NCBI GenBank assembly: GCA_012523075.1
Contig: JAAYJF010000175.1
Span: 1-53,349 of the forward strand
Direction of reading: 5' to 3'
Origin: Clostridiales bacterium
GTDB lineage: Bacteria > Bacillota > Clostridia > Ch29
Length of the DNA: 53,349 bases
The position numbers were made by a program, and so were the translations under genes. Positions 1 through 9,266 of this stretch are shown here, one piece after another; the stretch's first letter is position 1; each line of letters opens with the position of its first letter. The notes under the pieces are model-generated. The model ran no database searches. It worked only from the letters and a program-made list of their open reading frames with translations, and was not told where the DNA came from.

Positions 1-719
1 CCTATCACGTCTACTATGAGCATTCCCTCGGTCAGCTTGAGGCAGGTCTCCATGGAATCCGCCAGCCTTTTTTCGATGCCCTCTTTAACCACCAGCCGGT
101 CCACCACCACTTCCAGCCGGTGCTTTTTGTTTTTCTCCAGCTTAATGTCTTCCCCCAGGTCAAAAACCTCACCGTTCACCCTAATCCTTACGTAGCCGGC
201 CTTTCTCATTTCCTCCAAAAGCTTTGTGTGCTCGCCCTTCCTGTCCCTTACTATGGGTGCCAGTAGCTGAAATTTAGTGCCTTCCTTCAGTGTCATAACA
301 CTGTCCACCATCTGCTGTACGGTCTGCTGCGTTATCTCGGTGCCGCATCGTGGACAGTAGGGTGTCCCCGCCCTGGCGAACAGAAGCCTTAGGTAATCGT
401 ATATTTCGGTTACCGTACCCACGGTGGAGCGGGGGTTCTTGCTAGTTGTCTTCTGGTCTATTGAAATGGCCGGCGACAGGCCTTCTATATAATCTATATC
501 CGGCTTGTCCATCTGCCCTAAAAACTGCCTGGCATAAGCGGACAGCGATTCCACGTACCTTCTCTGGCCCTCGGCGTATATGGTATCAAAGGCCAGGGAG
601 GACTTCCCCGACCCGCTTAGCCCGGTCATTACTATAAACTTGTCCCTGGGCAGCTGTATGTCCAGGTTTTTTAAATTGTGCTGCCTTGCTCCTCTTATAA
701 TTATTTTATCCTTTGACAT
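1..719 (-). CDS. uvrA: UvrABC system protein A (5' part, truncated by window edge)
   Basis: This is the damage-recognition ATPase of nucleotide excision repair. It forms a UvrA2B complex that loads UvrB on DNA lesions. Translating the minus strand from the ATG at 719 gives about 239 residues starting [20 protein letters not shown]. The first Walker A motif GLSGSGKSS lies at residues 33-41, followed by [22 protein letters not shown] and the first CPRC zinc pair near residue 120. The reading frame runs off the left end of the window, so only about a quarter of the usual ~940-residue protein is present. It is absent from the ORF track because it has no stop here. It lies 17 nt downstream of uvrB on the same strand, so the two are probably co-transcribed from the SOS-box promoter upstream of uvrB. 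Confidence 0.97.
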   Translation of the reverse strand, partial: MSKDKIIIRGARQHNLKNLDIQLPRDKFIVMTGLSGSGKSSLAFDTIYAEGQRRYVESLSAYARQFLGQMDKPDIDYIEGLSPAISIDQKTTSKNPRSTVGTVTEIYDYLRLLFARAGTPYCPRCGTEITQQTVQQMVDSVMTLKEGTKFQLLAPIVRDRKGEHTKLLEEMRKAGYVRIRVNGEVFDLGEDIKLEKNKKHRLEVVVDRLVVKEGIEKRLADSMETCLKLTEGMLIVDVI

Positions 720-736
720 GTTCTCACTCCCAGCGT

Positions 737-2722
737 CTATGCCCTGTTGGAACTCTTCTTAATACCAAATATTCTATCCCTTAAAGCCGCCGCCCTTTCG
801 AAGTCAAGCTTTGCGGCAGCCTCCCTCATTTCCTTCTCCAGCTGTTTTATTATATCCTCAATGTCCTCCGAACCCTTTAGCACGTCCTCCAGCACGCTGT
901 AGGACACTTCTTCCTCCGCCACCTTTGTTGCCTCGATTACGTCCGCGACGGCCTTTCTTATGCTCCGTGGTGTAATACCGTGTTCGCGGTTAAACTGGAG
1001 CTGTATGCTTCGCCTGCGCTCGGTTTCGTCTATGGCCCTCTTCATGGAACCGGTAACCCGGTCGGCGAACATCAGCACTTTTCCGTCCACGTTCCGGGCG
1101 GCCCTGCCTATGGTCTGTATAAGGGAGGTCTCGGACCGTAGGAAACCCTCCTTGTCCGCATCCAGTATGGCAACCAGCGATACCTCCGGCAGGTCAAGGC
1201 CTTCCCGCAAAAGGTTTATTCCCACCAGCACGTCAAAGGCACCCAGCCGCAGGTCTCTTATTATTTCCATTCTCTCCAGCGTGTCAATGTCCGAATGCAG
1301 GTACCGTACCCTTATGCCTATTTCCTTAAGATAGGACGTCAAATCCTCCGCCATTTTCTTGGTGAGGGTTGTTACCAGCACCCTTTGGTTCTTTTCCACC
1401 CTTTTGTTTATTTCCCCCACCAGATGGTCTATCTGCCCCTCCACCGGCAGCAGCTCTACCTGCGGGTCCACAAGGCCGGTGGGCCGTATTATCTGCTCCA
1501 CAATCTGTCGGCTGTTTTTTCTCTCATAGGGCCCCGGCGTGGCGCTTATAAACACCGCCTGGTTAACCATCTCTTCAAATTCTTCAAATTTTAGCGGCCT
1601 GTTGTCCAGCGCGGAAGGAAGCCGGAAGCCGTACTCCACTAACGTTTCCTTTCTGCTTCGGTCTCCGTTGTACATGGCCCCAATCTGCGGCACCGATACG
1701 TGGGATTCGTCTATTATGACCAGGAAGTCCTCCGGAAAATAATCGATAAGCGTATAGGGCCTGCTGCCGGGCGCCCTACCGCTTAAATGCCTTGAGTAAT
1801 TCTCTATACCCGAGCAGTAGCCCATCTCGGTCAGCATCTCCAGGTCGTACCGGGTCCTCTGCTCCAGCCTCTGGGCCTCCAGCAGCTTGTCCTGGGACCG
1901 CAATTTCCTAAGCCGCTCCTCCAGTTCCTCGGATATAGTCCTAACCGCCCTTTTCAGCTTGTCACCGGAGGTAGCGTAGTGGGAGGCGGGGAAAACCGAC
2001 AGATGGTTCCTGTAGCCCAAAACCTCGCCGGTGACGCTGTCAATCTCGGCTATTCTCTCAACCTCATCGCCAAAGAACTCCACCCTCATGGCACGGTTGG
2101 AAGCCTCCGCCGGGAATATCTCCAGTATGTCCCCCCGCACCCTGAAGGTGCCCCGGACAAAGCTTATATCGTTCCTCTCATACTGAATGTCCACCAGCTT
2201 TTTAATGACCTCGTCCCGGTCCTTTATCATACCCGGGCGAAGGGATATCATTAGCTGGCTGTAGTCCTCCGGGTCCCCCAGGCCGTATATACACGAAACG
2301 CTGGCCACAATAATAACATCCCGCCGCTCAAAGAGGGCGGCGGTGGCCGAATGCCTCAGTTTGTCAATCTCATCGTTTATCGAGGAATCCTTTTCGATAT
2401 ATGTATCGCTGTGGGGCACATAGGCCTCTGGCTGATAATAATCGTAGTAGGACACGAAGTATTCCACCGCGTTTTCCGGAAAAAAGCCCTTGAACTCGCT
2501 GCACAGCTGCGCCGCCAGCGTCTTGTTGTGAGCAATGACCAGCGTAGGCCTTTGAACCCTCTCTATTACATTGGCCATGGTATAGGTCTTACCGGTGCCT
2601 GTGGCACCCAGGAGGGTCTGGTATGTGTGACCCTTTTTTAATCCCGATACCAACTGGGCTATGGCTGCCGGTTGGTCCCCCGCCGGTTTGTAATCCGAAA
2701 CCAGTTTAAACTTTCCCCCCAA
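737..2722 (-). CDS. uvrB: UvrABC system protein B
   Basis: This is the excision repair helicase-like subunit, which receives damaged DNA from UvrA and recruits UvrC. The 661 residues match the family length. Walker A GATGTGKT is at about 39-46, the strand-separating beta-hairpin signature [12 protein letters not shown] is near residue 92, the helicase motif IGRAAR is near 540, and a C-terminal UVR motif ([22 protein letters not shown]) for UvrC/UvrA contact ends the protein. The start is TTG at 2722, preceded by GGAGGGG at a spacing of about 6 nt; there is no better ATG. An LexA-type box lies 19 nt upstream of the start, indicating SOS control. uvrA follows 17 nt downstream, as in other Firmicutes. 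Confidence 0.98.
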   Translation of the reverse strand: MGGKFKLVSDYKPAGDQPAAIAQLVSGLKKGHTYQTLLGATGTGKTYTMANVIERVQRPTLVIAHNKTLAAQLCSEFKGFFPENAVEYFVSYYDYYQPEAYVPHSDTYIEKDSSINDEIDKLRHSATAALFERRDVIIVASVSCIYGLGDPEDYSQLMISLRPGMIKDRDEVIKKLVDIQYERNDISFVRGTFRVRGDILEIFPAEASNRAMRVEFFGDEVERIAEIDSVTGEVLGYRNHLSVFPASHYATSGDKLKRAVRTISEELEERLRKLRSQDKLLEAQRLEQRTRYDLEMLTEMGYCSGIENYSRHLSGRAPGSRPYTLIDYFPEDFLVIIDESHVSVPQIGAMYNGDRSRKETLVEYGFRLPSALDNRPLKFEEFEEMVNQAVFISATPGPYERKNSRQIVEQIIRPTGLVDPQVELLPVEGQIDHLVGEINKRVEKNQRVLVTTLTKKMAEDLTSYLKEIGIRVRYLHSDIDTLERMEIIRDLRLGAFDVLVGINLLREGLDLPEVSLVAILDADKEGFLRSETSLIQTIGRAARNVDGKVLMFADRVTGSMKRAIDETERRRSIQLQFNREHGITPRSIRKAVADVIEATKVAEEEVSYSVLEDVLKGSEDIEDIIKQLEKEMREAAAKLDFERAAALRDRIFGIKKSSNRA

Positions 2723-2740
2723 TATATTCCCCTCCGATTC

Positions 2741-2754
2741 GGAACGTTTGTTCG
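2741..2754 (-). promoter_or_regulatory. LexA/DinR-type SOS box upstream of uvrB
   Basis: The minus strand reads CGAACAAACGTTCC. This matches the Gram-positive LexA operator CGAAC-N4-GTTCG except for the last base. It sits 19 nt upstream of the TTG start of uvrB, between the MATE gene and uvrB, which is where a DNA-damage operator controlling uvrBA is expected. The match is seen directly; LexA control is inferred from the known operator. Confidence 0.8.
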
Positions 2755-2772
2755 CTCCCGAATATTATATTA

Positions 2773-4128
2773 CTAAATGGTTTCAAGGTCAATATCCCTC
2801 CAGCGCCCCCTGTAAAATCTCAGCGTAAGCAGCATAGATTCCACCACAAATTGTACCAGCGTAGCTACCCATACATAGGTTACTTCCAGGTGCCAGACGT
2901 ACACCACCATAAAAATTAGCGGCAGCCTTATCAGCCAGTTGCTTATTACCGCCACCACAAAGGGTCCCCGAGTATCCCCTGCACCCCTAAGCGAGGCAGC
3001 CATTATCATACTTAGGGCGATAAAGGGCTGTTCAAAGGCGCCAATCCTTATACACTTTACCGCCAATGCCATAACGTCGGGCAGGTTTGTGAAAAGGGCT
3101 ATTATAAACGTGGGAAAAAAGAAAAACCCAAGGCCTATAACCGTCATAAAAAGGGTGCCCATAAGGGTGGACCGAAGGGCACTTTCCTCCGCCTCGTCTC
3201 TCATACCGGCGCCCAAGCTCTGGCCCACCAGCGTGGAAGCGGCTATTGCAAACCCGTGCCCCGGCATGAATGAAATACTTTCCGCTGTTATTGCGATTGA
3301 ATTGGCTGCAAAGGGTACTGCCCCCATACTGGAAATCCATAGCGAGGATATAACCCTGCCTCCACTACGGGTAAACTCTTCCATAGACGCGGGTATGCTT
3401 AACCGAAAAATCCTTTTAATAAAGTCCTTGTCCATTTGGAACATATGCCGGGGCCTTACCCGTACTCCCTTCCTGCCGTGAAAGAGTATCGCTATAATAA
3501 TAATGGAACCTATTATCTGTCCGGTGGCGGTGGCGATGGACGCCCCCATAACTTCCAGCCGGGGGAAGCCAAATTTGCCGAATATTAGCACGTAATCCCC
3601 TATTACGTTAATCCCGTTTGTAATGCCGGCAATAATCATCGGCGTCCTGGTATTGCCAACACCCCTCATAATATAACTGCACACGTTTAAAGGAATCATA
3701 AAGGCAACGGATACCGATGTAATCCTCATATAGGATACCGCGTATTCGGTGACCGTCGGGTCCTTCACAAAGAATTGTAACAGGGGCCTGCAAAAAAGAG
3801 CCAATGCTCCGGCAACCAGAAGCCCGATTAAAAAGCCCAGCCCCAGCGACCGGGAGGCTACATGCTGGGCATCCTCCGGCAGTCCCGCCCCGGTATGTCT
3901 TGCCACCATCACCATTGTCCCGATACCTATGCCTGAGAAAACAGCAGTTGTGGTAAATACTATCTCTCCTCCCAACCCTACGGCGCTAAGGGCCTCGGCG
4001 CTCAGCCTCCCCACCATAGCCGTGTCGAATACCCACACAAACATGTGCAGCGCCATTTCCAGTATTACCGGCCAGGCCAGCCAAAATATCCTTCTAGTCA
4101 AAACAGTACTGTTCGCCAAATCCTTCAT
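2773..4128 (-). CDS. MATE family multidrug/Na+ antiporter
   Basis: This is an inner-membrane exporter of the MATE family, which couples drug or metabolite extrusion to Na+ or H+ entry. About 12 hydrophobic segments are visible in two similar halves, starting with IFWLAWPVILEMALHMFVWVFDTAMVG. The family hallmark of a polar-aromatic first helix is present, as is an internal repeat of the type ANSIAITAESISFMPGHGFAIAASTLVGQSLGAG. The ORF opens at a TTG at 4224 with no ribosome site. I prefer ATG 4128 (MKDLANSTVLTRR), which gives about 451 residues and the usual short N-terminus, although GGAG abuts it directly; TTG 4170 with an AAAGG 7 nt upstream is an alternative. It lies between the minJ-like gene and uvrB on the same strand. 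The substrate cannot be told from sequence. Confidence 0.9.
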   Translation of the reverse strand: MKDLANSTVLTRRIFWLAWPVILEMALHMFVWVFDTAMVGRLSAEALSAVGLGGEIVFTTTAVFSGIGIGTMVMVARHTGAGLPEDAQHVASRSLGLGFLIGLLVAGALALFCRPLLQFFVKDPTVTEYAVSYMRITSVSVAFMIPLNVCSYIMRGVGNTRTPMIIAGITNGINVIGDYVLIFGKFGFPRLEVMGASIATATGQIIGSIIIIAILFHGRKGVRVRPRHMFQMDKDFIKRIFRLSIPASMEEFTRSGGRVISSLWISSMGAVPFAANSIAITAESISFMPGHGFAIAASTLVGQSLGAGMRDEAEESALRSTLMGTLFMTVIGLGFFFFPTFIIALFTNLPDVMALAVKCIRIGAFEQPFIALSMIMAASLRGAGDTRGPFVVAVISNWLIRLPLIFMVVYVWHLEVTYVWVATLVQFVVESMLLTLRFYRGRWRDIDLETI

Positions 4129-4239
4129 CTCCAGTTCTTTACGTCTGTGCTTTATAGTTAACGGGAACAAAACGCCGCCTTTCCCGCCTGTAAGGACGGG
4201 AATATCAGCGGCGCCGGTTATCAAATATACTCTATAATG

Positions 4240-5502
4240 CTATTGGATATCCCGGTCATTTTTTCTCTTTTTGCGCATTCTTCCGAGCAGCCTTTTAAGG
4301 GGACTGGACATCTCCACCGCGGTGGTTACCATGCTGCTATCCCTGGGCACCACAATCATTTCCAGCCGGCTCAATCCGGTGGGGTAACTGGAAAACTCAG
4401 ATGTTACCGTTTGGCCCTCAAGGGTGGTCCTGTCCAGCCATAAAAAGGTGGGGAATTGCTCCAGCACCTCTGAAAGGTCCTCTTCCCTCTCCACCCTCCT
4501 GCCGTTAATCCCGGTTATTATATCCCCCGGCATAAGGCCCATTTTATCCGCGGGGCCTCCGTCAAATACGTCCAGCACGCGGACGCCGCTGTTCGGAGCT
4601 ATAAAAATTGGAACTCCCCTTTTCTGCTTGCGCCTGCCGGTTATAATAAGCAGCTCGTGGAAGGCCGGGCCGAAAATGGCCGCCAGCCACCTCAGGGGCC
4701 TGTGGTAGGAAGAAATAACCGAAAGCCCCAGCAGAACTACGCTGTATGCAAACAAATTTATAGCCGAATGGCGGCTCTTACTAACCGGCGTCTCGGTTAT
4801 CGCAATGTCGCTGTAACCCAGTGCCGCCACCACCGGCAGCATCAGAAACATAACGTCCTCCATATCCCCGGTAACGCCCATCGGTTTTATTAGTGGCCAC
4901 CAGTCCGGCATGGGCACCGAGCCGGAGGGCGGAATTTGGCCTATTACCACCGTCATAATTATTATAGGTATTGGCCAAAACCTCATTAGATTAAAGGCGC
5001 CTACCACCCCGTGGGTTTTATCCTCCATAAAAACCGGTATGCTCTGCTTTGAACCATTCAGGAAAATAAGTACGCTTTCCATAAGGTGCAGTATTGCTAC
5101 AATGGCCATCAGGGCGGGAACGTCTATTTCTGGAAAGCCAAAGGCTAGGCTAGAAAGGGCAACCAGTCCCCCGGCATAGGAAAAACACATATACCTGGGG
5201 TTTATCATCATGAGAATTATGGCTATTATCCAAACGTATAGTATTCCTGTGTTGTCAAGGGTTACACCCACCGCCACCATAACTATGCTGCCCACCAGGC
5301 CGCCTGCCATGCCGGTCATTATGGAGCTGGACATCCTCTCCCATACCGTGTACCTCTGTTTGCCCAGCATCCGCTCTTCCAATATACAGCCCTTTTTGTA
5401 TTGATTGTAGACAAGCACCAGCACCACCCAGAAGAGCGGGTTAATAAAAACTGTTATTATGGACTGTAAAACCATCATTATCAGATCACCAAAGGGAAAC
5501 AT
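4240..5502 (-). CDS. MinJ-like polytopic membrane protein with C-terminal PDZ domain
   Basis: The protein has about 420 residues with roughly eight hydrophobic segments in the first 290, then a PDZ domain (GVRVLDVFDGGPADKMGLMPGDIITGINGR) at about 305-370. This architecture and its place directly after a CtpA-type protease and ftsEX match Bacillus MinJ (YvjD), a topological factor that bridges DivIVA and MinD at the division site. The ATG at 5502 shares one base with the ctp stop (TGATG), with GAGGTG 5 nt upstream, so the two genes look translationally coupled. The MinJ assignment is inferred from architecture and synteny; the family is poorly conserved in sequence. A general PDZ scaffold role for the neighbouring protease is an alternative. 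Confidence 0.8.
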   Translation of the reverse strand: MFPFGDLIMMVLQSIITVFINPLFWVVLVLVYNQYKKGCILEERMLGKQRYTVWERMSSSIMTGMAGGLVGSIVMVAVGVTLDNTGILYVWIIAIILMMINPRYMCFSYAGGLVALSSLAFGFPEIDVPALMAIVAILHLMESVLIFLNGSKQSIPVFMEDKTHGVVGAFNLMRFWPIPIIIMTVVIGQIPPSGSVPMPDWWPLIKPMGVTGDMEDVMFLMLPVVAALGYSDIAITETPVSKSRHSAINLFAYSVVLLGLSVISSYHRPLRWLAAIFGPAFHELLIITGRRKQKRGVPIFIAPNSGVRVLDVFDGGPADKMGLMPGDIITGINGRRVEREEDLSEVLEQFPTFLWLDRTTLEGQTVTSEFSSYPTGLSRLEMIVVPRDSSMVTTAVEMSSPLKRLLGRMRKKRKNDRDIQ

Positions 5503-6707
5503 CAACGCACCTCATTCTTGATTAGCTCAACAGCCTTAGCCAGTTGGGGGTCCTTCCCCTGTTTGTACTCACCCACCACCGCGTCCTCCGGCAGCTCCAC
5601 CACATAATCGGGCAGTATGCCCTCGCCCTGGATGCTCCTGCCCTTTGGCGTGTAGTACTGGGCTACCGTCACCTTTATTGCCGAACCGTCGCCCATCCCC
5701 TGGACCGTCTGTACCAGGGCTTTACCAAAGGTTTTCGTACCCACCAGTACGCCGGTTCCGGAATCTTGAATAGCCCCCGCCAGTATCTCGGAGGCGCTGG
5801 CACTACCTCCGTCCACCAGTACCACCAGCGGCAGTCCCAGTTCTCCGGCGTTGGACCTTTCCTCGGCTCGGTTGCCCTGCCTGTCTTCGGTATATACTAT
5901 AAGGCCTTCCCCCATAATAAAGTCGGCTATACTCACCACTTGATCCATCAAGCCTCCGGGGTTACCTCTTAAATCCAGTATCAGGCTCTTTATTCCCTGG
6001 CCCTGCAGTTCCTTTATTTGTCCCTTAAAGTCCTCGTAGGTTTTCTGGTCAAAGGCGGATATCCTTATGTATCCTATATCCCCCTCAAGGGTATCAGACT
6101 TCACGGAAACAAGCCGGATTTTCTGCCTCATAATCTTAACATCAAAGGGTTCGGGCATGCTATCCCGGAGTATTGTAAGAACCACCTCGGTACCCTCCGG
6201 CCCCCTCATCATGGCGACCGCCTGTTGCAGCTTGTCTGCGTATACTTCCTCGCCATCCACCTTAATTATCCTGTCCGCGGTCTTAATTCCCGCCCTGTCG
6301 CTGGGAGTATCCTCTACCGGTGCAACCACACGTATATAACCGTCTTCCCCTCCTGTCACCACAAGCCCTACACCTTCGTAGATGCCGGTGGTTTGAGTCA
6401 TAAAGGAATCGTACTCGTCCTTATCCAAGTAAACGGTGTAGGGGTCCTCCAGAGCCTCCAGCATGCCCCGTATGGCCCCCTCTTCAAGGGCTTTGGGGTC
6501 TGTTTCCTGATAATAATGGGCCTGTAAGAATTCCCTTATGTTTATCAGCTTCTTTATTTCCTTTATAGCTTGGTAATCCCTTGCAGAAAGGACAACACTC
6601 CCACCGGGCAGCGGTATTGAGACAAAGGACATAATAAACAACGTAATCATTACCGCTGTAACCAAAAAAGCTACCATTCCTAGCAGTGACCTGATGCTAT
6701 GTTTCAT
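5502..6707 (-). CDS. S41 family C-terminal processing peptidase (CtpA/CtpB type)
   Basis: This is a membrane-anchored, extracytoplasmic serine protease of 401 residues. An N-terminal signal anchor (LLGMVAFLVTAVMITLFIMSFVS) is followed by a PDZ domain (GVGLVVTGGEDGYIRVVAPVEDTPSDRAGIK) at about 110-190 and a S41 core. The catalytic serine lies in GGSASASEILAGA, and the lysine lies about 25 residues later in GTKTFGKALVQ. In Bacillus the homologue CtpB cleaves SpoIVFA in the sporulation sigma-K checkpoint, and the same ftsEX-ctpB-minJ gene order is seen here. The start ATG 6707 has AGGAAA upstream. Its substrate in this organism is not evident. Confidence 0.95.
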   Translation of the reverse strand: MKHSIRSLLGMVAFLVTAVMITLFIMSFVSIPLPGGSVVLSARDYQAIKEIKKLINIREFLQAHYYQETDPKALEEGAIRGMLEALEDPYTVYLDKDEYDSFMTQTTGIYEGVGLVVTGGEDGYIRVVAPVEDTPSDRAGIKTADRIIKVDGEEVYADKLQQAVAMMRGPEGTEVVLTILRDSMPEPFDVKIMRQKIRLVSVKSDTLEGDIGYIRISAFDQKTYEDFKGQIKELQGQGIKSLILDLRGNPGGLMDQVVSIADFIMGEGLIVYTEDRQGNRAEERSNAGELGLPLVVLVDGGSASASEILAGAIQDSGTGVLVGTKTFGKALVQTVQGMGDGSAIKVTVAQYYTPKGRSIQGEGILPDYVVELPEDAVVGEYKQGKDPQLAKAVELIKNEVR

Positions 6708-6861
6708 AACGGTTTCCTCCCGTCAATTTCTACATATAAACAATATACGCAGATTTGGCCTGTAATATTAACACGTATCAATTATACCATCAGATAATTT
6801 CCATTTCAAAGAAACACATGGGTCTTTTACCCTTGCGGTCTCCGGATGCATCCGGCTAAAG

Positions 6862-6883
6862 AAAAAAAGCCGGTTGCCCGGCT
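6862..6883 (-). terminator. Rho-independent terminator after ftsX
   Basis: On the minus strand AGCCGG-GCAA-CCGGCT forms a 6-bp GC-rich stem with a GNRA-like loop, followed by a run of seven T. It lies just after the ftsX stop codon, separating the ftsEX transcript from ctp. A 14-bp palindrome CCGGATGCATCCGG lies immediately beyond it at 6842-6855. Confidence 0.85.
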
Positions 6884-6893
6884 GTTATGCATT

Positions 6894-7808
6894 TTATACA
6901 TTCAGGAATTTTCTCAACGATATGGTGCTACCCGCCACTCCTATTACAATACCAACCGCCAGCAGTATAAGGGATGTATTATATAAAGTCTCGGTAAAGG
7001 GAGCGAAATATCCCGACAGCATTACGAAAATTCCGCCAAAGCTGTTGTGCATGGATGTAAAGAAATAGTCGTATATGGCCGCAACCAATCCTGAGGCAAG
7101 GCCCGCACCTATCATGCCCAGCAGAAGTCCCTCAATTATAAAGGGGAGCCTTATAAAGCTGTCGGTAGCACCTATATATTTCATTATGCTAATTTCTTTC
7201 CGCCGGGCTACCACCGTAAGCTTGATGGTGTTGGATATTATGAACACCGATATGAAGGCCAGGATGCATATAAGCACGGTACCCACCACCCTTATAAGGT
7301 GGGTGGATTCCAGCAACCTGTCCACAACGTCCTTTCCGTACTGAACCTCCTCCACCCCGTTAAAGGCGGCTATATCGTCCGCGACAGCACCGATGATGTT
7401 TGGGTTGTCTACCTTAATGATGTATGAACTGGGGAAGGGATTGTTTTCCCCCTCCAGCCCCTCCAACAGGCTGTCTTGGTTGCCCAGCTGTTCCTTGTAT
7501 TTTTCAAGGGCCGTTTCCTTGGTCTCAAAATCAATCTCGGTAACGCCCTGTATCTGCCTTATCCTTTCGCCTATTGTTTCCACCTGGGAGGAATCCAGTT
7601 CCTCCTCAAGAAAAGCCTTTATTTCAACGTTTGATTCAATATAGGCGGTAATACTGTTTATGTTTATAATAGTGAGAAGGGACAGTCCCAGTACCAGCAA
7701 AACCGCAGTCACCGAGCCCACCGCAACCAGGCTCATTACCCTGTTCCGCCACAAGCCGGAAGCACCCTGCCTAATCTGCAGCCCCAGCGTTCTAATCTTC
7801 AAGGCCAT
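6894..7808 (-). CDS. ftsX: Cell division ABC transporter-like permease FtsX
   Basis: FtsX is the membrane partner of the FtsE ATPase; the complex activates peptidoglycan hydrolases (CwlO-type in Bacillus) during elongation, division or sporulation. The 304 residues show one N-terminal membrane helix (VMSLVAVGSVTAVLLVLGLSLL), an extracellular domain at about 45-170 with a typical DxxxxALEKYKEQLG region, and three C-terminal helices of the FtsX permease domain. The ATG at 7808 follows GGGAGGG closely and overlaps the end of ftsE by 17 nt, implying translational coupling. A strong terminator follows. Confidence 0.96.
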   Translation of the reverse strand: MALKIRTLGLQIRQGASGLWRNRVMSLVAVGSVTAVLLVLGLSLLTIININSITAYIESNVEIKAFLEEELDSSQVETIGERIRQIQGVTEIDFETKETALEKYKEQLGNQDSLLEGLEGENNPFPSSYIIKVDNPNIIGAVADDIAAFNGVEEVQYGKDVVDRLLESTHLIRVVGTVLICILAFISVFIISNTIKLTVVARRKEISIMKYIGATDSFIRLPFIIEGLLLGMIGAGLASGLVAAIYDYFFTSMHNSFGGIFVMLSGYFAPFTETLYNTSLILLAVGIVIGVAGSTISLRKFLNV

Positions 7809-8478
7809 ACCCTCCCCTCTCCAGGTCCCTTATTACTTTTCCGCCGTTGAGGGTTACTACCCTCTGCCGCATATAGTTGACTATATCCCGGGCATGGGTA
7901 GCCATAATCACCGTTGTACCCCTTTGATTTATCTCCTTCAATATCTTCATTATCTCCCAGGCAGTATCCGGGTCCAGGTTGCCGGTGGGTTCATCGGCAA
8001 TAAGCAGCGCCGGGTTGTTTACAATGGCCCTGGCCAGGGACACCCTCTGCTGTTCTCCCCCCGACAGCTGCCTGGGGAAAACATCCGCCTTGTCCCCTAG
8101 GCCTACAATGGACAGAACCCTGGGAACCTGCCTCGTTATCTCCCTTTTGGAAGCCTCCACTATATGCATTGCAAAGGCGACGTTCTCTGCCACCGTTTTG
8201 TCCGGAAGCAACCGGAAGTCCTGGAACACTACGCCCAGTTTTCTTCTGAAATAGGGAATTTGCCGTCTTTTTAACGTGTTTATCGTAACACCGTCTATAC
8301 TAATAGAACCGGAGGTGGGGTTCTCCTCCTTTAAAAGCAGCTTTACCAGCGTTGACTTACCCGCGCCGCTGGAACCCACAAAAAACACGAATTCGCCCTT
8401 ATGTATATCAATACTTATCCCGTCAAGGGCTACTGTACCATTGGGATAAATTTTTGATACGTCTCTAATGGCTATCAC
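7792..8478 (-). CDS. ftsE: Cell division ATP-binding protein FtsE
   Basis: This is the cytoplasmic ATPase of the FtsEX complex. About 228 residues carry Walker A GSSGAGKST, the ABC signature LSGGEQQR, Walker B LLIADEPTG and the H-loop ATH. The ORF track starts at a TTG (8481), but the GTG at 8478 has GGAGTGA at a spacing of 6 nt and gives MIAIRDVSKIYPNG, the usual FtsE start. It is the first gene of the ftsEX unit, divergent from the folate gene at 8650. The 170-nt gap between them must hold both promoters. Confidence 0.96.
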   Translation of the reverse strand: MIAIRDVSKIYPNGTVALDGISIDIHKGEFVFFVGSSGAGKSTLVKLLLKEENPTSGSISIDGVTINTLKRRQIPYFRRKLGVVFQDFRLLPDKTVAENVAFAMHIVEASKREITRQVPRVLSIVGLGDKADVFPRQLSGGEQQRVSLARAIVNNPALLIADEPTGNLDPDTAWEIMKILKEINQRGTTVIMATHARDIVNYMRQRVVTLNGGKVIRDLERGGYGLED

Positions 8479-8649
8479 CAAAAATCACTCCTATCACCCT
8501 GACAATTCGACATATAAATATCTAATCCTTCAAATATGGCTAAAATCCCTAACTAAAGTATAATGGTTTTCGCCATCCCTTTAAAGGAGAAATTATATCC
8601 ATATAGCATTTTTTGTTGTACAATGGATTTTGAAAGGAGGCGGTGTTCT

Positions 8650-9219
8650 ATGAAACAAAGGATAAGGGAGGAAATTTTAGGATTACGGGGGGAAATCCCT
8701 TCTTCTCAAAAAAGTGAGCACAGCCATAGTATATTTCAAAAACTTATCGGGCTGGATTTCTTCAAAACCTCGCAGAATATAATGGCCTACGTGGCCTTCA
8801 GGAACGAAGTGGACACCCTGCCCGTTATAAGACACTGCCTGTCGGAAAGCAAAAGGATTATTGTGCCGATGACTGTACCTAAGACCCGGGAACTACTTCT
8901 TTCGGAATTAAAGGACCCGGAAAGGGACCTGAGACCGGGTACCTTCGGCGTGCCCGAGCCCGCTCCGGAATTTATACGGCCCTTCCCCGCCCAGGACCTG
9001 GACCTCATACTGGTCCCCGGGGTGGCCTTTGACGAGCAGGGCTTTAGAATCGGCTACGGTGCCGGGTATTACGACAGGTTTTTTGACCGGCTGACCCGCA
9101 AAATCCCCAGCATTGGCCTTGCCTTTGAACTGCAGATAATAGACAGGGTACCGGCAGAACCCACCGACCAGCCGGTGGATTTCATCATAACCGAAAATAG
9201 GTTAATAGACTGCAGATAA
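8650..9219 (+). CDS. 5-formyltetrahydrofolate cyclo-ligase
   Basis: The enzyme converts 5-formyl-THF to 5,10-methenyl-THF using ATP, returning stored folate to one-carbon metabolism. The ORF track starts at 8563, but the ATG at 8650 is preceded by AAAGGAGGCGG and gives MKQRIREEILGLRGE, the normal start, for 189 residues. The diagnostic C-terminal signature GFRIGYGAGYYDRF and an earlier RIIVPMTVP segment are visible. It is a single gene, divergent from ftsE and convergent with the LonB-like protease. A stem-loop repeat follows the stop directly. Confidence 0.95.
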   Translation: MKQRIREEILGLRGEIPSSQKSEHSHSIFQKLIGLDFFKTSQNIMAYVAFRNEVDTLPVIRHCLSESKRIIVPMTVPKTRELLLSELKDPERDLRPGTFGVPEPAPEFIRPFPAQDLDLILVPGVAFDEQGFRIGYGAGYYDRFFDRLTRKIPSIGLAFELQIIDRVPAEPTDQPVDFIITENRLIDCR

Positions 9220-9264
9220 AGGGACAGGGTACATGTCCCCCTGTCCCTATGACCCCTGTCCCTG
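9220..9264. repeat. GGGACAGGG stem-loop repeat, possible bidirectional transcription end
   Basis: AGGGACAGGG at 9220 pairs with CCCTGTCCCT ending at 9248 to give a roughly 10-bp stem around the loop TACATGTCC, and a further CCCCTGTCCCTGTG unit follows. It lies between two convergent genes and could terminate both, although there is no T-run. It shares the core GACAGGGGGAC with stem-loops inside addA (39571-39635), so I read it as a member of a small dispersed hairpin family. Confidence 0.6.
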
Positions 9265-9266
9265 TG

